Notes under the pieces: model-generated | Databases searched by the model: none | Told to the model about the DNA's origin: nothing | The model's input: only the letters and a program-made list of their open reading frames with translations | Shown: positions 6,974 to 14,888 of the stretch, piece by piece | Layout: every line of letters starts with the position of its first letter | Position numbering within the stretch: the stretch's first letter is position 1 | Made by a program: the position numbers and the translations under genes | Source: a virus | Direction: 5' to 3' (one strand) | IMG/VR virus record: IMGVR_UViG_3300025118_000092 | Span: 1 to 29,837 of that record | DNA: 29,837 nt

Positions 6974-7200
6974 CCTTCTCCACCAGAAATATCTTCTATT
7001 CCTACATTTTCTTTGGTAAATGTGCGTTCCATTGTTTCTACTCTTTTATCTAAAGACATCAAACCACTTACTACATCATGTAAAATATCCATTACTTCTA
7101 AAGTGGTGTCAATAGCGTCCTTACTCATTTTTTCATTTCTCATCTCAACTTCGTTTCTCCATTCAGGTTCTTTGTTCCTATTCCTTCTATGGTTTTTCAT
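6970..7200 (-). CDS. Hypothetical small helical protein
   Basis: 76 aa. A very basic N-terminus (KNHRRNRNK) is followed by an amphipathic helix (TTLEVMDILHDVVSGLMSLD) that could form a coiled coil. It is the first gene after a terminator, so a promoter or readthrough must feed it. The start is uncertain: in-frame Met codons also occur near residues 20 and 25. Function unknown. Confidence 0.55.
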   Translation of the reverse strand: MKNHRRNRNKEPEWRNEVEMRNEKMSKDAIDTTLEVMDILHDVVSGLMSLDKRVETMERTFTKENVGIEDISGGEG

Positions 7201-7205
7201 ATTAT

Positions 7206-7255
7206 TTTTAAAAAGATGTGCGCCTCCAGACTAATCTAAAAGATGAGAGGCGCAC
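7206..7255 (-). terminator. Rho-independent terminator after the SSB gene
   Basis: On the leftward strand GTGCGCCTC (7255-7247) pairs perfectly with GAGGCGCAC (7226-7218), a 9-bp GC-rich stem, followed by ATCTTTTT. It lies just past the SSB stop at 7270, so it ends the SSB/annealing protein/exonuclease operon. Confidence 0.75.
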
Positions 7256-7269
7256 GTTGTACTAACTAA

Positions 7270-7848
7270 CTAAAAGGGCAAATCTTCTTCTTTTTGTTTG
7301 CCATCAGCCCACTCAAATATCATAGATACTTTAGCGGATGTTCTTTCATTCCCCTCACGATCTGTCCAGCCATCGTGGAATAGTCTTCCGATTATGGGCT
7401 TGCCCGCTACATCCGATTCATCCAACTCTGGTAAATAGTATCTACCTTCGCTTTCTTCTACCGTGACCCCAAGAGAATCAACCAAATCCATATAAGATTT
7501 ATTTGAACCCATACTTTCACTCAATTGTGGGTATTGTGCCTTATTTGGTTTCTTAAAGCGAAAGAATCCTTTAGAGTATACTTCCCTCCCGACAAAAGCC
7601 GAACCACTTACAGTCTTCCCATCTTCTGTTTCAAATTCAGTATCACTATTATCTTCAGCGATAATGAATGATAAAGTGTAAATATCTGAAAGGTGTTTCC
7701 CCTTCACGACTATATTCTTTTTAATATTCAAAGATTTTACATGTGCCTTGTAATCTCCTTCTGGTATTAAGCCTTGAAAATCCTTCTTTGGGTCATACCA
7801 AGCATCAGTTGTCTTTGTATCATCAAGAATATCTATAACATCACTCAT
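7270..7848 (-). CDS. ssb: Phage single-stranded DNA-binding protein
   Basis: 192 aa. The main clue is the acidic tail ending EEDLPF, the SSB signature that docks partner proteins; the body is beta-rich with OB-fold-like segments (GDYKAHVKSLNIKK, IYTLSFIIAED, GKPIIGRLFHDG). It should coat single strands at forks and during annealing. It follows the Rad52-like gene by one base and shares its operon with the exonuclease, a usual SSB-annealase-exonuclease grouping. Sequence similarity to bacterial SSB is otherwise weak, so a divergent phage SSB family is likely. Confidence 0.75.
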   Translation of the reverse strand: MSDVIDILDDTKTTDAWYDPKKDFQGLIPEGDYKAHVKSLNIKKNIVVKGKHLSDIYTLSFIIAEDNSDTEFETEDGKTVSGSAFVGREVYSKGFFRFKKPNKAQYPQLSESMGSNKSYMDLVDSLGVTVEESEGRYYLPELDESDVAGKPIIGRLFHDGWTDREGNERTSAKVSMIFEWADGKQKEEDLPF

Positions 7849-7849
7849 A

Positions 7850-8449
7850 TTATTCTCCTTCTTTTATTTTTTCTATTTTTCTAAATACAGCATTCATATC
7901 GGTTCTTATTATTTCTCCATTGTTTACGCTGTTCATTATCTTGTTTTTCCATCCATCATCCAGACCATCCATTTTCTCCGCCAATTCAGCAACATCATCT
8001 TCACTTAAAGACAAGTCCTGTTTCCTATACACATCGTCAGCTATATTGCATAGCCTGTTGATAGCCCTTTTGAATCCATTTGTATTAGCACTCGCTAAGT
8101 TTTTGTCTATGTCAATTACATTCTCAGGTGTGTGCGGTAGGTTCCTTTTGAACTGTATCCTCGCAGCCCCCGGCGAAAAGAACCTTCGCACTACACCTTC
8201 ATCCTCCACAACTAACTCACCAGACACGATAGCCCATTCTGAGCCTAAGAATTGTACAGGCTGTTCACCTGCGGGCTTCCAAGACCATACTGGGTAATTC
8301 TTGTTTAATTCATTTCGCATATACGCTTCATCTACATAATCAAATCCATCTGGTCTTGATTTGACTTGACCTTTAGGCGTAGTCCTTTGAGATATTTCCC
8401 TATGCTTATTAATCAAATCTATGTTTTCTACTTTTACTATTTTAGACAT
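7850..8449 (-). CDS. Rad52/Sak-like single-strand annealing protein
   Basis: 199 aa. The N-terminal 140 residues follow the Rad52/Sak pattern: YVDEAYMRNELNK, then W.W strands (VWSWKP), EWAIVSGELVVEDEGV and the helix ASANTNGFKRAINRLC, equivalent to the A.T.A.KRA...LG helix of this family, followed by DDVYRK. The C-terminal 55 residues are helical and charged. Such proteins anneal complementary strands coated with SSB. The gene lies between the exonuclease and SSB genes, one base from each, which strongly supports a recombination module. Confidence 0.7.
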   Translation of the reverse strand: MSKIVKVENIDLINKHREISQRTTPKGQVKSRPDGFDYVDEAYMRNELNKNYPVWSWKPAGEQPVQFLGSEWAIVSGELVVEDEGVVRRFFSPGAARIQFKRNLPHTPENVIDIDKNLASANTNGFKRAINRLCNIADDVYRKQDLSLSEDDVAELAEKMDGLDDGWKNKIMNSVNNGEIIRTDMNAVFRKIEKIKEGE

Positions 8450-9319
8450 TTATTCTCCTACGTATGGACACATACTACGAACATCGCAGTATTGCTCACA
8501 CTTTTTACCGCCCCAGTTTTCTTCTTCCGTGCAAGCCGAGGGCGTGGTTTTAATTTCAAGGTGGTGCAACAAAGCATCCCTTTTTTCTGTGAATTTTCTT
8601 TCTATATGATCGTTATGTATGTACGGTACTTCAACCAAGTAAATCTTTCTGTCGATTCCCCTATCTCGGGCCATCTGTATGCCACCATCCCGAACCGTAA
8701 TCTGTATATACATATTGTCAACTTCTTTGCCAGCTTTTTCAAGCATGTATCTATAGCAATTCAATTGCCATCCCCAATCACCAAAATCTGCCTTTTCTTC
8801 ATCTATATAAAATTGCTTAAGTTTACGCACCGTTCCTGCCAACCCCCATTTTGTCTTTCGCTTATAAACCGCTCCCGTAGGATCGTCTCCAAAGAAGTGT
8901 TGTATCCCCAAAACTTGCGCTACTTTATATGAACCAGAGTTCTTATAATCTATCAACGATTTAGACTCCTCATCGTACAAGTCGGCAATACCTGTGATAC
9001 CAAGACTTTCCATAAATATTTCTGCATACTCTTCTTCCGCACTCTCTTCTAATTTCTTATGGTGCAGAGTCCCCGCTAATGCGAATGCATGCTCTTGTGG
9101 GTCTATAAAATAGTCTTTTGTTCTCTTCAAGTATGCTTCACAAGTCCCAGATAAACACTCTGTCACCGATGGCTTTCTATCGGGGTCTCTTTGCTTTGAT
9201 AATTCTTTAAGCATGGGAATAGTTATCCCCATTCTCACCATATCTAATTTCCCATTTTCGAATACGTCTTCAAATAATATCTCTTCCCCATCTGGGTATT
9301 TAAATCCTATTGCACTCAT
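8450..9319 (-). CDS. Cas4/RecB-like PD-(D/E)XK exonuclease, probable Fe-S protein
   Basis: 289 aa. Motifs in order: GTLHHKK (83-89), GIADLYD (110-116), LIDYKNS (122-128; D...DxK active site) and WGWQLNCYRYM, the QxxxY motif of RecB-type nucleases. Cys55/Cys60 near the N-terminus and Cys274, Cys278, Cys284 at the C-terminus match the split four-Cys iron-sulfur clasp of Cas4/AddB nucleases. It would resect DNA ends for the neighbouring annealing protein. It is first of its three-gene operon; GAAGGAATTTAT precedes the ATG. Confidence 0.82.
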   Translation of the reverse strand: MSAIGFKYPDGEEILFEDVFENGKLDMVRMGITIPMLKELSKQRDPDRKPSVTECLSGTCEAYLKRTKDYFIDPQEHAFALAGTLHHKKLEESAEEEYAEIFMESLGITGIADLYDEESKSLIDYKNSGSYKVAQVLGIQHFFGDDPTGAVYKRKTKWGLAGTVRKLKQFYIDEEKADFGDWGWQLNCYRYMLEKAGKEVDNMYIQITVRDGGIQMARDRGIDRKIYLVEVPYIHNDHIERKFTEKRDALLHHLEIKTTPSACTEEENWGGKKCEQYCDVRSMCPYVGE

Positions 9320-9423
9320 ATAAATTCCTTCTTTATTCTTTTAATTTTCTATTTAAAATTAATGCTACCAAAACAACTTTCCTATAAAAAAATACTTTAT
9401 TTTTATCTTGTTAAGTTATTTGG

Positions 9424-9446
9424 TGTACCGTAAATTAACGGTTACA
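9424..9446. repeat. Imperfect palindrome in the 9320-9479 gap
   Basis: ACCGT (9427-9431) and ACGGT (9438-9442) are inverted around AAATTA, with flanks nearly continuing the symmetry. CCGTAAATTAAC (9428-9439) recurs inverted at 12288-12299, upstream of the glutamine amidotransferase gene. This could be an operator or processing site in the leader of the exonuclease operon. The rest of the gap is AT-rich with no gene. Confidence 0.35.
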
Positions 9447-9460
9447 GAAAAGTTAAGTTA

Positions 9461-9483
9461 TTATATATATATATATATATTAT
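9461..9483. repeat. (TA)n run at the end of amidoligase 1
   Basis: About ten alternating TA units lie right at the stop of the amidoligase gene (stop at 9480). The run is self-complementary and could slip or melt easily. There is no GC stem, so I do not call it a terminator. Confidence 0.6.
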
Positions 9484-10775
9484 ATAGTTATATAATTATT
9501 TACTTCTCTCTCTTCTGTATTTACTTCCAATCCACTAAACTTATTTATTCTTCTAAGTATATAATTATCTATACTCTCTAATTCGAGAATTTCAATAAAC
9601 TCCGGTAAAGTTAATTTGCTATTTTTCTTAAGAAATTCTAATAGCTTGCTCTCCGTACCATCTTCCAAATGTTTCCCAAGTTTTGCTCCCTTTTCCACCA
9701 ATGATTGACATATTGTAATCCAATTCTTTATCTTTTCTGGGTTGGTAGTGCCAGAGTGGTGTCTAAATTCTATTGTCCCTAAGTATACTCGTGAATGCAT
9801 ATTGATACCGTGATATCTGGAATCATTGTATTTGTCATTATTTTGGCGAGAATCAGAACCATTATACCAAGAGTCGATAAAGTCTCGGTTGCTTTGTATG
9901 ATAAATAATCTTTTTGAGGGTATGGGGGTCTTTCTACACCAATTAGACTTGCTTCGGGAAGCTGGCATCATTGAATACATTATATCTTCGCAAGCATTAC
10001 CCAAAAGCATTATACCAGTAAGCTCGGGCCAATATAAATCTCTTGCATCTATATGAAGATGATACCCACAGCTTCTATTGACAGAAAATGAATTGTTATG
10101 AAGCCAATCTGTTATTTTGTCTACCTCTTCAAATAATTGATCCCCTATCATGGGTTTTGATATAAATTCAACACCTTCTCCGCTGATACTACCATCTGAA
10201 GTATGTGAAAAGTTCGCATTACATTCATCTGCAATATCTTGTGCAGAACCATCCCCGCAGAAAACGGTTTCAAGCTCTATTCCACAAGCTCTATCAAACC
10301 TATTCTTTTTAAGCCCATTTGGTTCTGGTGTAGGTACATTACAACCCCTATAAGTCCTATAAGAGTTAAAGTCTACCGATCCACATTCATCGTAGCAATT
10401 CTCGCATATACACTCACCATCCGACGTATAAGATTCGTCAATAAATAGTTCAGAACCGCAATCTTCACAGATAGTGTATACATCATAATAACATAATTCG
10501 CAATAGGGGTCTCCGCAATCATTGTTAAATATATCATCACTCTTTTCTGCGCATCCACAATTAGTACAATAATCGTGGTCTTCAGTAAAACAATCTGGGC
10601 AATATGCCTCACCTCCCCCTGTTGAACAGATATAATCTATATGAACATTATCCCCACATATACTGCAAGGCATAGCTACTGAGTCTAGACATTCTTTACA
10701 CAACAATCCTGCTCTATCCTGAACTTCGAAAAGTTTATTGGCCTTTTTCTCACAATGTTCGCAACGTTTTTTCAT
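9480..10775 (-). CDS. Amidoligase 1 with N-terminal zinc-ribbon array
   Basis: 431 aa. Residues 1-135 are an array of CxxC knuckles (C5/C8, C26/C29, C37/C40, C59/C62, C70/C73, C92/C95, C103/C106, C124/C127), about four treble-clef or zinc-ribbon repeats. From about 160 comes a glutamine-synthetase-like amidoligase: GIELET (165-170), SDGSISGEGVEF (193-204), CGYHLHID (236-243) and TIEFRHHSGT (334-343). The Glu/His/Arg residues there fit the ATP- and metal-binding strands of phage 'putative amidoligase' proteins. It should join a carboxylate to an amine using ATP; the substrate is unknown. It forms an island with a glutamine amidotransferase and a second amidoligase of similar make-up. GGAG precedes the ATG. 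Confidence 0.85.
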   Translation of the reverse strand: MKKRCEHCEKKANKLFEVQDRAGLLCKECLDSVAMPCSICGDNVHIDYICSTGGGEAYCPDCFTEDHDYCTNCGCAEKSDDIFNNDCGDPYCELCYYDVYTICEDCGSELFIDESYTSDGECICENCYDECGSVDFNSYRTYRGCNVPTPEPNGLKKNRFDRACGIELETVFCGDGSAQDIADECNANFSHTSDGSISGEGVEFISKPMIGDQLFEEVDKITDWLHNNSFSVNRSCGYHLHIDARDLYWPELTGIMLLGNACEDIMYSMMPASRSKSNWCRKTPIPSKRLFIIQSNRDFIDSWYNGSDSRQNNDKYNDSRYHGINMHSRVYLGTIEFRHHSGTTNPEKIKNWITICQSLVEKGAKLGKHLEDGTESKLLEFLKKNSKLTLPEFIEILELESIDNYILRRINKFSGLEVNTEEREVNNYITI

Positions 10776-10784
10776 TTTCTACTC

Positions 10785-11078
10785 CTAAGATATGCCATAA
10801 TTGGCTATTACTAAGTATGCCAAAAGCATGTTAAACTCTTTAATCCACCCAATATTCTTTAGTGCATTGTAAAGCTCTACTTCGCTTTCAGCTTGTATTT
10901 CAATCCCTTCAAGGTCTTTAACCTGATCTTTTATGTGTTCCATAAATTCTTCAAATGTCTTTTCACATATAAATGGATTCTTTTTAGCTCTTTTATATAG
11001 AGATTTAATCACATAACTTTTTGATTTTAACTTTATAGGTCTGTCTATACCTACAAGTATTGCCTTTTTCCGTTTCAT
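10785..11078 (-). CDS. Hypothetical protein inside the amidoligase island
   Basis: 97 aa. A basic N-terminus (KRKKAILVGI, KLKSKSYVIKSLYKRAKK) leads to two helices; the C-terminus is hydrophobic (FNMLLAYLVIANYG) and might pack into a partner. AGGAG lies seven bases before the ATG. It sits nine bases from amidoligase 1 and eight from the amidotransferase gene, so it is probably part of the same system. No family recognised. Confidence 0.65.
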   Translation of the reverse strand: MKRKKAILVGIDRPIKLKSKSYVIKSLYKRAKKNPFICEKTFEEFMEHIKDQVKDLEGIEIQAESEVELYNALKNIGWIKEFNMLLAYLVIANYGIS

Positions 11079-11086
11079 AGTTTCTC

Positions 11087-12262
11087 CTATACTGTCATTA
11101 GTGACTGGTTATGAGTTGTCCAGTCTCTTTCTGTTTTATCACAATAACTGCATATATCGTACCCATTGAACACCACAATTTCATTTTTCTCTAACCAATC
11201 TCCGCAGAAATCGCAAGATACACCATTCTCATCTGATGATGTTTTGGGAATCTGTACATCTTCTATACAATCAAAGCACTCATATCTGGTATCTTCGATT
11301 AAAACTAATTCATCATACCTTCTCCAATCCGAGCACTTTGAGCAACTACCGCCCCATTCTCCATCTCGGTCTAAGACGATACCATTTGTACGCTCACCGC
11401 AACAATTTGTGCATATTTTGTCAATACTCCAAGTGTCTTTATAACAATATACACATTTTGCTCTAGCGTGGGAATGGGAAGACCCATACCCAGTATAATT
11501 TTGTTTATTGTTATAAGCCCAATACCCAGAAACATTGGTCTGCACTTCCGTTATGTTTGGATTAGGGGAAGACCAAAATTCTCTTGTGTCAAAAGAGTAT
11601 ACTTTATCTGTTGGTACTTTCGCTATATCGATTTGCAAACCTGCATATTGTAAGGCATATCCCATAATCTGATGTGTTGATGCCCAAAATAAACAACGAG
11701 CTTTCTTCCAATATGCAACTACCAACGGCCTGCCTTTCTCGTGCAGAAGATTAAGGATATATGAATTTTCCTTGACCCAGCTAATGGCATAATCTCCATA
11801 TATTAAATCGAGCACATCTTGTATGTCATCTTTCTTATTGATGAGGCCAAATATGACTTCGGAGTCGACTTCAACTGACTTATTTATTTTCTTAGCGACT
11901 ATATCGTGATTCATTATAACCCCATTATGAGCCCCGATCACTTTTCCTATCGAAAACGGATGAGCGTTTCTAATGGATACTGTCCCATGTGTTGCGAATC
12001 TAACATGACCCATTGCAACAGTTGTATCTTTATCCACAGATCCCATTATTTCTTCCCAAGAATCATCGAGAATCAAGTCATCCGATGATTTTAATGTCTT
12101 ATACAGCGAGCTTCCCTCCCCAGACATTATAGAAATCCCAGTCGAATCTTGACCTCTAATGACGGATTCATCTGTCAGATTAGTGAAAACATCCTTAATC
12201 CTGTTCATTTGTGAATCAGATTGCCATCCTTCTCGTTTGGCAAAACCAAATATTCCACACAT
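11087..12262 (-). CDS. Class II glutamine amidotransferase with zinc ribbons
   Basis: 391 aa. Cys2 after the initiator Met is the N-terminal nucleophile (MCGIFGF); RGQDSTG (36-42), GHVRFATHG (85-93), AHNGVIMNH (111-119) and VDSE (132-135) are the glutamine-binding and catalytic motifs of class II (Ntn) glutaminase domains. The domain ends near 240. Residues 270-375 carry CxxC pairs at 270/273, 284/287, 307/310, 329/332, 350/353 and 371/374, three zinc ribbons like those in the flanking amidoligases. No synthetase domain is attached, so ammonia or a glutamyl group must go to a partner. AAGGAG gives a strong SD. The flanking amidoligases are the obvious partners; that link is inferred from order and shared zinc modules. 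Confidence 0.88.
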   Translation of the reverse strand: MCGIFGFAKREGWQSDSQMNRIKDVFTNLTDESVIRGQDSTGISIMSGEGSSLYKTLKSSDDLILDDSWEEIMGSVDKDTTVAMGHVRFATHGTVSIRNAHPFSIGKVIGAHNGVIMNHDIVAKKINKSVEVDSEVIFGLINKKDDIQDVLDLIYGDYAISWVKENSYILNLLHEKGRPLVVAYWKKARCLFWASTHQIMGYALQYAGLQIDIAKVPTDKVYSFDTREFWSSPNPNITEVQTNVSGYWAYNNKQNYTGYGSSHSHARAKCVYCYKDTWSIDKICTNCCGERTNGIVLDRDGEWGGSCSKCSDWRRYDELVLIEDTRYECFDCIEDVQIPKTSSDENGVSCDFCGDWLEKNEIVVFNGYDICSYCDKTERDWTTHNQSLMTV

Positions 12263-12287
12263 TTATTTCTCCTTATCTTAGTTAACT

Positions 12288-12299
12288 GTTAATTTACGG
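12288..12299. repeat. Inverted copy of the 9428-9439 motif
   Basis: GTTAATTTACGG here is the exact reverse complement of 9428-9439; allowing one mismatch the match extends to 17 bases. It lies about 25 bases upstream of the amidotransferase ATG, in a 46-bp gap, next to a strong SD. It may be a shared operator, or chance in AT-rich DNA. Confidence 0.35.
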
Positions 12300-12308
12300 A
12301 AGAAGTTA

Positions 12309-13991
12309 TCATAACCTTCTAACAACATTAACAGTGGGGTTCCGCATCTCTTGAGAACCCCTTTTTCCCTTATATTCATCTATTCTTGAACTTAGGGGGT
12401 TGTACATCTCTATAATACCCATAACATCTAAGTAATCTTCGAGCTTTAGGTTATTATCTTCTAGAAACATATTCAATATTTTCTTATCTTTTGTGAGTAA
12501 ATTTTTACCGAAATCTGTTATAGCTAAACAAAACTTAGTCCATTCAAATATTCTATTTGGATCTCTAGACCCTTCGTGATATCTATATTCAATCGTTCCC
12601 ATATAGAATCTCGAATGTACATTTAAACCTCTATATCTTGATTCATTATATTTACTATCTGATGCCTGCGTTTTACCCATCTCTTCATACCAAAATTTGC
12701 ATAATTCTCCCGCAGAAACAATCTTTAATAAATCTTTACTTTTAAAATCAGCCATTCTTTTAGAATATCTTTCAAATTCTCTAGATTGCGGAACCATCTG
12801 ATATATAAAATCTTCCAATTTTTTTACTGTAAGTATTATACCTTTCATTTCACTTACCCCTAAATCAAGAGCATTAGTGTGAACATGAACACCACAAGAA
12901 CCATCTGGTGATAGATTCATCTCCGATGCCCATTCGCAAGCATCCTTTATAGACTCCCCTATGTAATCTCCTATTTTCGGGGTCATAACCATCTCCACCC
13001 CACCTTCAGTCAAAGACCCATCGCTGACTATCCTCCAATCATTAGGCGGACAAAACTCTTCTACATCATCATCCTCATAACCTATAAGTTCTATTTCCAA
13101 AGATGCTGGTGTTTTGCTTTTATTCATCTCAAAGGAGTTCCCAGCATTATCTAAAAGCATCCTAGAAAGAAATTTGTCAGGTAACTTAGACGGAGGATTT
13201 GCCATATGACTCAAAGATACTCTGTCGTAGCATCGTAGACAATACCTACCTGCCCCGTGATAACCATCTGATGGGTTAGATACAGTTTCTTCATCGCATC
13301 CACTGCAAGTGAATACTTTCTGCTCAAAACATCTTGCACACCAAAAATTACGTCTGAAAATATATCTCGACATATGACTTATTGTGTAAGAATTATGACA
13401 GTCATAGCAAGTATAATTGGTTTCCTCCGCACAACTCCTGCAATAGCGATTGTAATTAGTTCCGTCAGTACTATAGAAATGATTATCAGCGGCGGCGTCT
13501 TCGCAGAGACCACAAATGTTTATCTGTCTATAAACAGATCTTAAACATGATCCAAATATCTTTACACAGTCTAATAATGTATCATCTGACAGTGGGTGCG
13601 ATAAATAATCAGTATGTGTTAACACCTGTGGGGTATAACTTTCCTCATACCCCGCAAATATGTCTCCAAATTCATAGTATTGTTCTTCTTTTTTTGAAAA
13701 TATAAGATCAGGAGCACCATCTATGGTTCTTATAATGTAGAAATAATCACCATACACAGAGTCCATGTCTAATATAGCTCCGCCTCTTATATCTCCCTTG
13801 TGCAAGGGCATAATAATAAATTCATATTTACTATATTTGCGAGTTATCGTATCATCAGTAATTATATTATATCTACGTATCCCCACATCACCGATTGATG
13901 TTATTTGTCCCCATCTGATCCCATCATCGTATCCTGCCCTAGGTGTTAATATAACCTTATCGCCTACTCTGGCTTTAACCCTTAAATTCAT
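12309..13991 (-). CDS. Amidoligase 2 with internal zinc-ribbon array
   Basis: 560 aa. Residues 1-130 are beta-rich, with an SH3-like look at the start (VKARVGDKVILTPRAGYDD). Residues 160-255 hold CxxC pairs at 160/163, 184/187, 195/198, 218/221, 229/232 and 251/254. The amidoligase domain follows: SLEIELIGYE (297-306), SDGSLTEGGVEM (323-334), CGVHVHTN (366-373) and GTIEYRYHEGS (465-475). These line up one for one with amidoligase 1, so the two are paralogues with different N-terminal extensions. It is translated first in the island; AAGGAG lies upstream, and a 36-residue membrane protein overlaps its start (ATGA). Confidence 0.85.
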   Translation of the reverse strand: MNLRVKARVGDKVILTPRAGYDDGIRWGQITSIGDVGIRRYNIITDDTITRKYSKYEFIIMPLHKGDIRGGAILDMDSVYGDYFYIIRTIDGAPDLIFSKKEEQYYEFGDIFAGYEESYTPQVLTHTDYLSHPLSDDTLLDCVKIFGSCLRSVYRQINICGLCEDAAADNHFYSTDGTNYNRYCRSCAEETNYTCYDCHNSYTISHMSRYIFRRNFWCARCFEQKVFTCSGCDEETVSNPSDGYHGAGRYCLRCYDRVSLSHMANPPSKLPDKFLSRMLLDNAGNSFEMNKSKTPASLEIELIGYEDDDVEEFCPPNDWRIVSDGSLTEGGVEMVMTPKIGDYIGESIKDACEWASEMNLSPDGSCGVHVHTNALDLGVSEMKGIILTVKKLEDFIYQMVPQSREFERYSKRMADFKSKDLLKIVSAGELCKFWYEEMGKTQASDSKYNESRYRGLNVHSRFYMGTIEYRYHEGSRDPNRIFEWTKFCLAITDFGKNLLTKDKKILNMFLEDNNLKLEDYLDVMGIIEMYNPLSSRIDEYKGKRGSQEMRNPTVNVVRRL

Positions 13992-14098
13992 AGTCTATTT
14001 CTCCTTATCGTTGTTATAAATGGGAATAATACTGGTAAAGCTATTGTTATAAAATCTATTATTAAGTGGAGTATACCACCTCCGTGAGGACATATCAT
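13988..14098 (-). CDS. 36-residue single-span membrane protein
   Basis: Reading from the ATG at 14098, which overlaps the upstream stop (ATGA) and has GGAGG seven bases before it, gives 36 residues: a short MICPHGGG start, a hydrophobic span LHLIIDFITIALPVLFPFI and a basic end TTIRRNRL. Its stop overlaps the amidoligase 2 ATG (ATGA). It may anchor or regulate the neighbouring system, or act as a small membrane-active protein. No family recognised. Confidence 0.6.
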   Translation of the reverse strand: MICPHGGGILHLIIDFITIALPVLFPFITTIRRNRL

Positions 14099-14289
14099 TT
14101 TTTATCCTCCATTTCTGTATATTTTATAAAATCCTTAAAACTTAAATTACTCTTCAACGCATAGCTTAAATCTGTTTGATGTATTCTCAAATAAATAGTC
14201 CCATCTCCGCCAATCATAATCACAGGATGGCTACATTCTATCTCTATAGGCTCATCTGGATATTTCTCAAATAACTCTTTGGGGTTCAT
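14095..14289 (-). CDS. Hypothetical small protein
   Basis: 64 aa. Beta-rich middle (EIECSHPVIMIGGDGTIYLRI) and a helical C-terminus (FKDFIKYTEMEDKK). Start and stop overlap both neighbours by a few bases. No family recognised. Confidence 0.65.
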   Translation of the reverse strand: MNPKELFEKYPDEPIEIECSHPVIMIGGDGTIYLRIHQTDLSYALKSNLSFKDFIKYTEMEDKK

Positions 14290-14453
14290 ATTAATATTTT
14301 CCTCTTTTTGCTTTCCTTATACCAAATTGCCCTGATCTGGTTAGATGTATATTGATTCGCACAGGTTTTAGAAAGACCAAACCTCTTCACCATCCATTCC
14401 ACCAGTTGGGATTTATATATATGAGGGCATCTGTTGTGAAAATATCTAATCAT
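14286..14453 (-). CDS. Small helix-turn-helix-like protein
   Basis: 55 aa from an ATG overlapping the upstream stop (ATGA); a longer frame starts at 14480. It is basic and helical, and SQLVEWMVKRFGLSKTCANQY resembles a helix-turn-helix, with the GLSKTCA turn. A DNA-binding regulator is possible, but the call rests on pattern only. Confidence 0.5.
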   Translation of the reverse strand: MIRYFHNRCPHIYKSQLVEWMVKRFGLSKTCANQYTSNQIRAIWYKESKKRKILI

Positions 14454-14734
14454 CTGCGTAAGGTATCGCCGAGAACCCATTCAAGTGCCTCTACCCATCC
14501 TTTAGTAATTAAATAATCTACTGAATTAATATGGCTATCTGAGTCCAAAGGTATACTCATTTCTTCAAGAGCATCTTTTTCTTTATCTAATACACCACGT
14601 ATTATCACTGTATCAAACGGCAGTGAATCGTGATTATATAGACATAAAATACTGCAATATGGATTTCCTTCTCTATCATATACGGTGTTTTTATCTACAT
14701 CAATATCAGATACGCAATTCCAGCAAGATTCCAT
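14450..14734 (-). CDS. Hypothetical protein with N-terminal cysteines
   Basis: 94 aa from the ATG at 14734, with GGAGGAAAT directly upstream; an in-frame TTG at 14746 lies inside that SD and is unlikely. CWNC (3-6) and C..LC near residues 25-29 form a probable zinc site; the rest is acidic. Its ATG overlaps the stop of the membrane protein upstream (TAATG). Function unknown. Confidence 0.65.
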   Translation of the reverse strand: MESCWNCVSDIDVDKNTVYDREGNPYCSILCLYNHDSLPFDTVIIRGVLDKEKDALEEMSIPLDSDSHINSVDYLITKGWVEALEWVLGDTLRR

Positions 14735-14865
14735 TATTTCCTCCAAAAGTGGTTATATAATTCCGTTATAAAAACTGTTAATATCATAGTCCCAAAAGCA
14801 AATGCCACCAGACCTATGCCTGCGATAAAGATAGACCCTGCTATCCTTACTATTCCATCTATCAT
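14734..14865 (-). CDS. 43-residue single-span membrane protein
   Basis: Leftward frame from the ATG at 14865 with AGGAG eight bases upstream. The product starts MIDGIVRIAG, has a long hydrophobic span (SIFIAGIGLVAFAFGTMILT) and ends TELYNHFWRK. The stop overlaps the next ATG (TAATG). Composition and size fit a small inner-membrane protein; a holin-like or anchoring role is speculative. Confidence 0.65.
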   Translation of the reverse strand: MIDGIVRIAGSIFIAGIGLVAFAFGTMILTVFITELYNHFWRK

Positions 14866-14888
14866 CTTCGTTCTCCTATTCTAATTAG

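Noticed and set aside
8366-8932. Rightward 188-codon open frame over the exonuclease gene
   Set aside because: It is antisense to well-supported leftward genes, rich in Phe/Ser/Leu as expected for a shadow frame, and has no SD.
9461-9483. Terminator at the (TA)n run
   Set aside because: There is no GC stem or T tract; self-complementarity of TA repeats alone is not enough.
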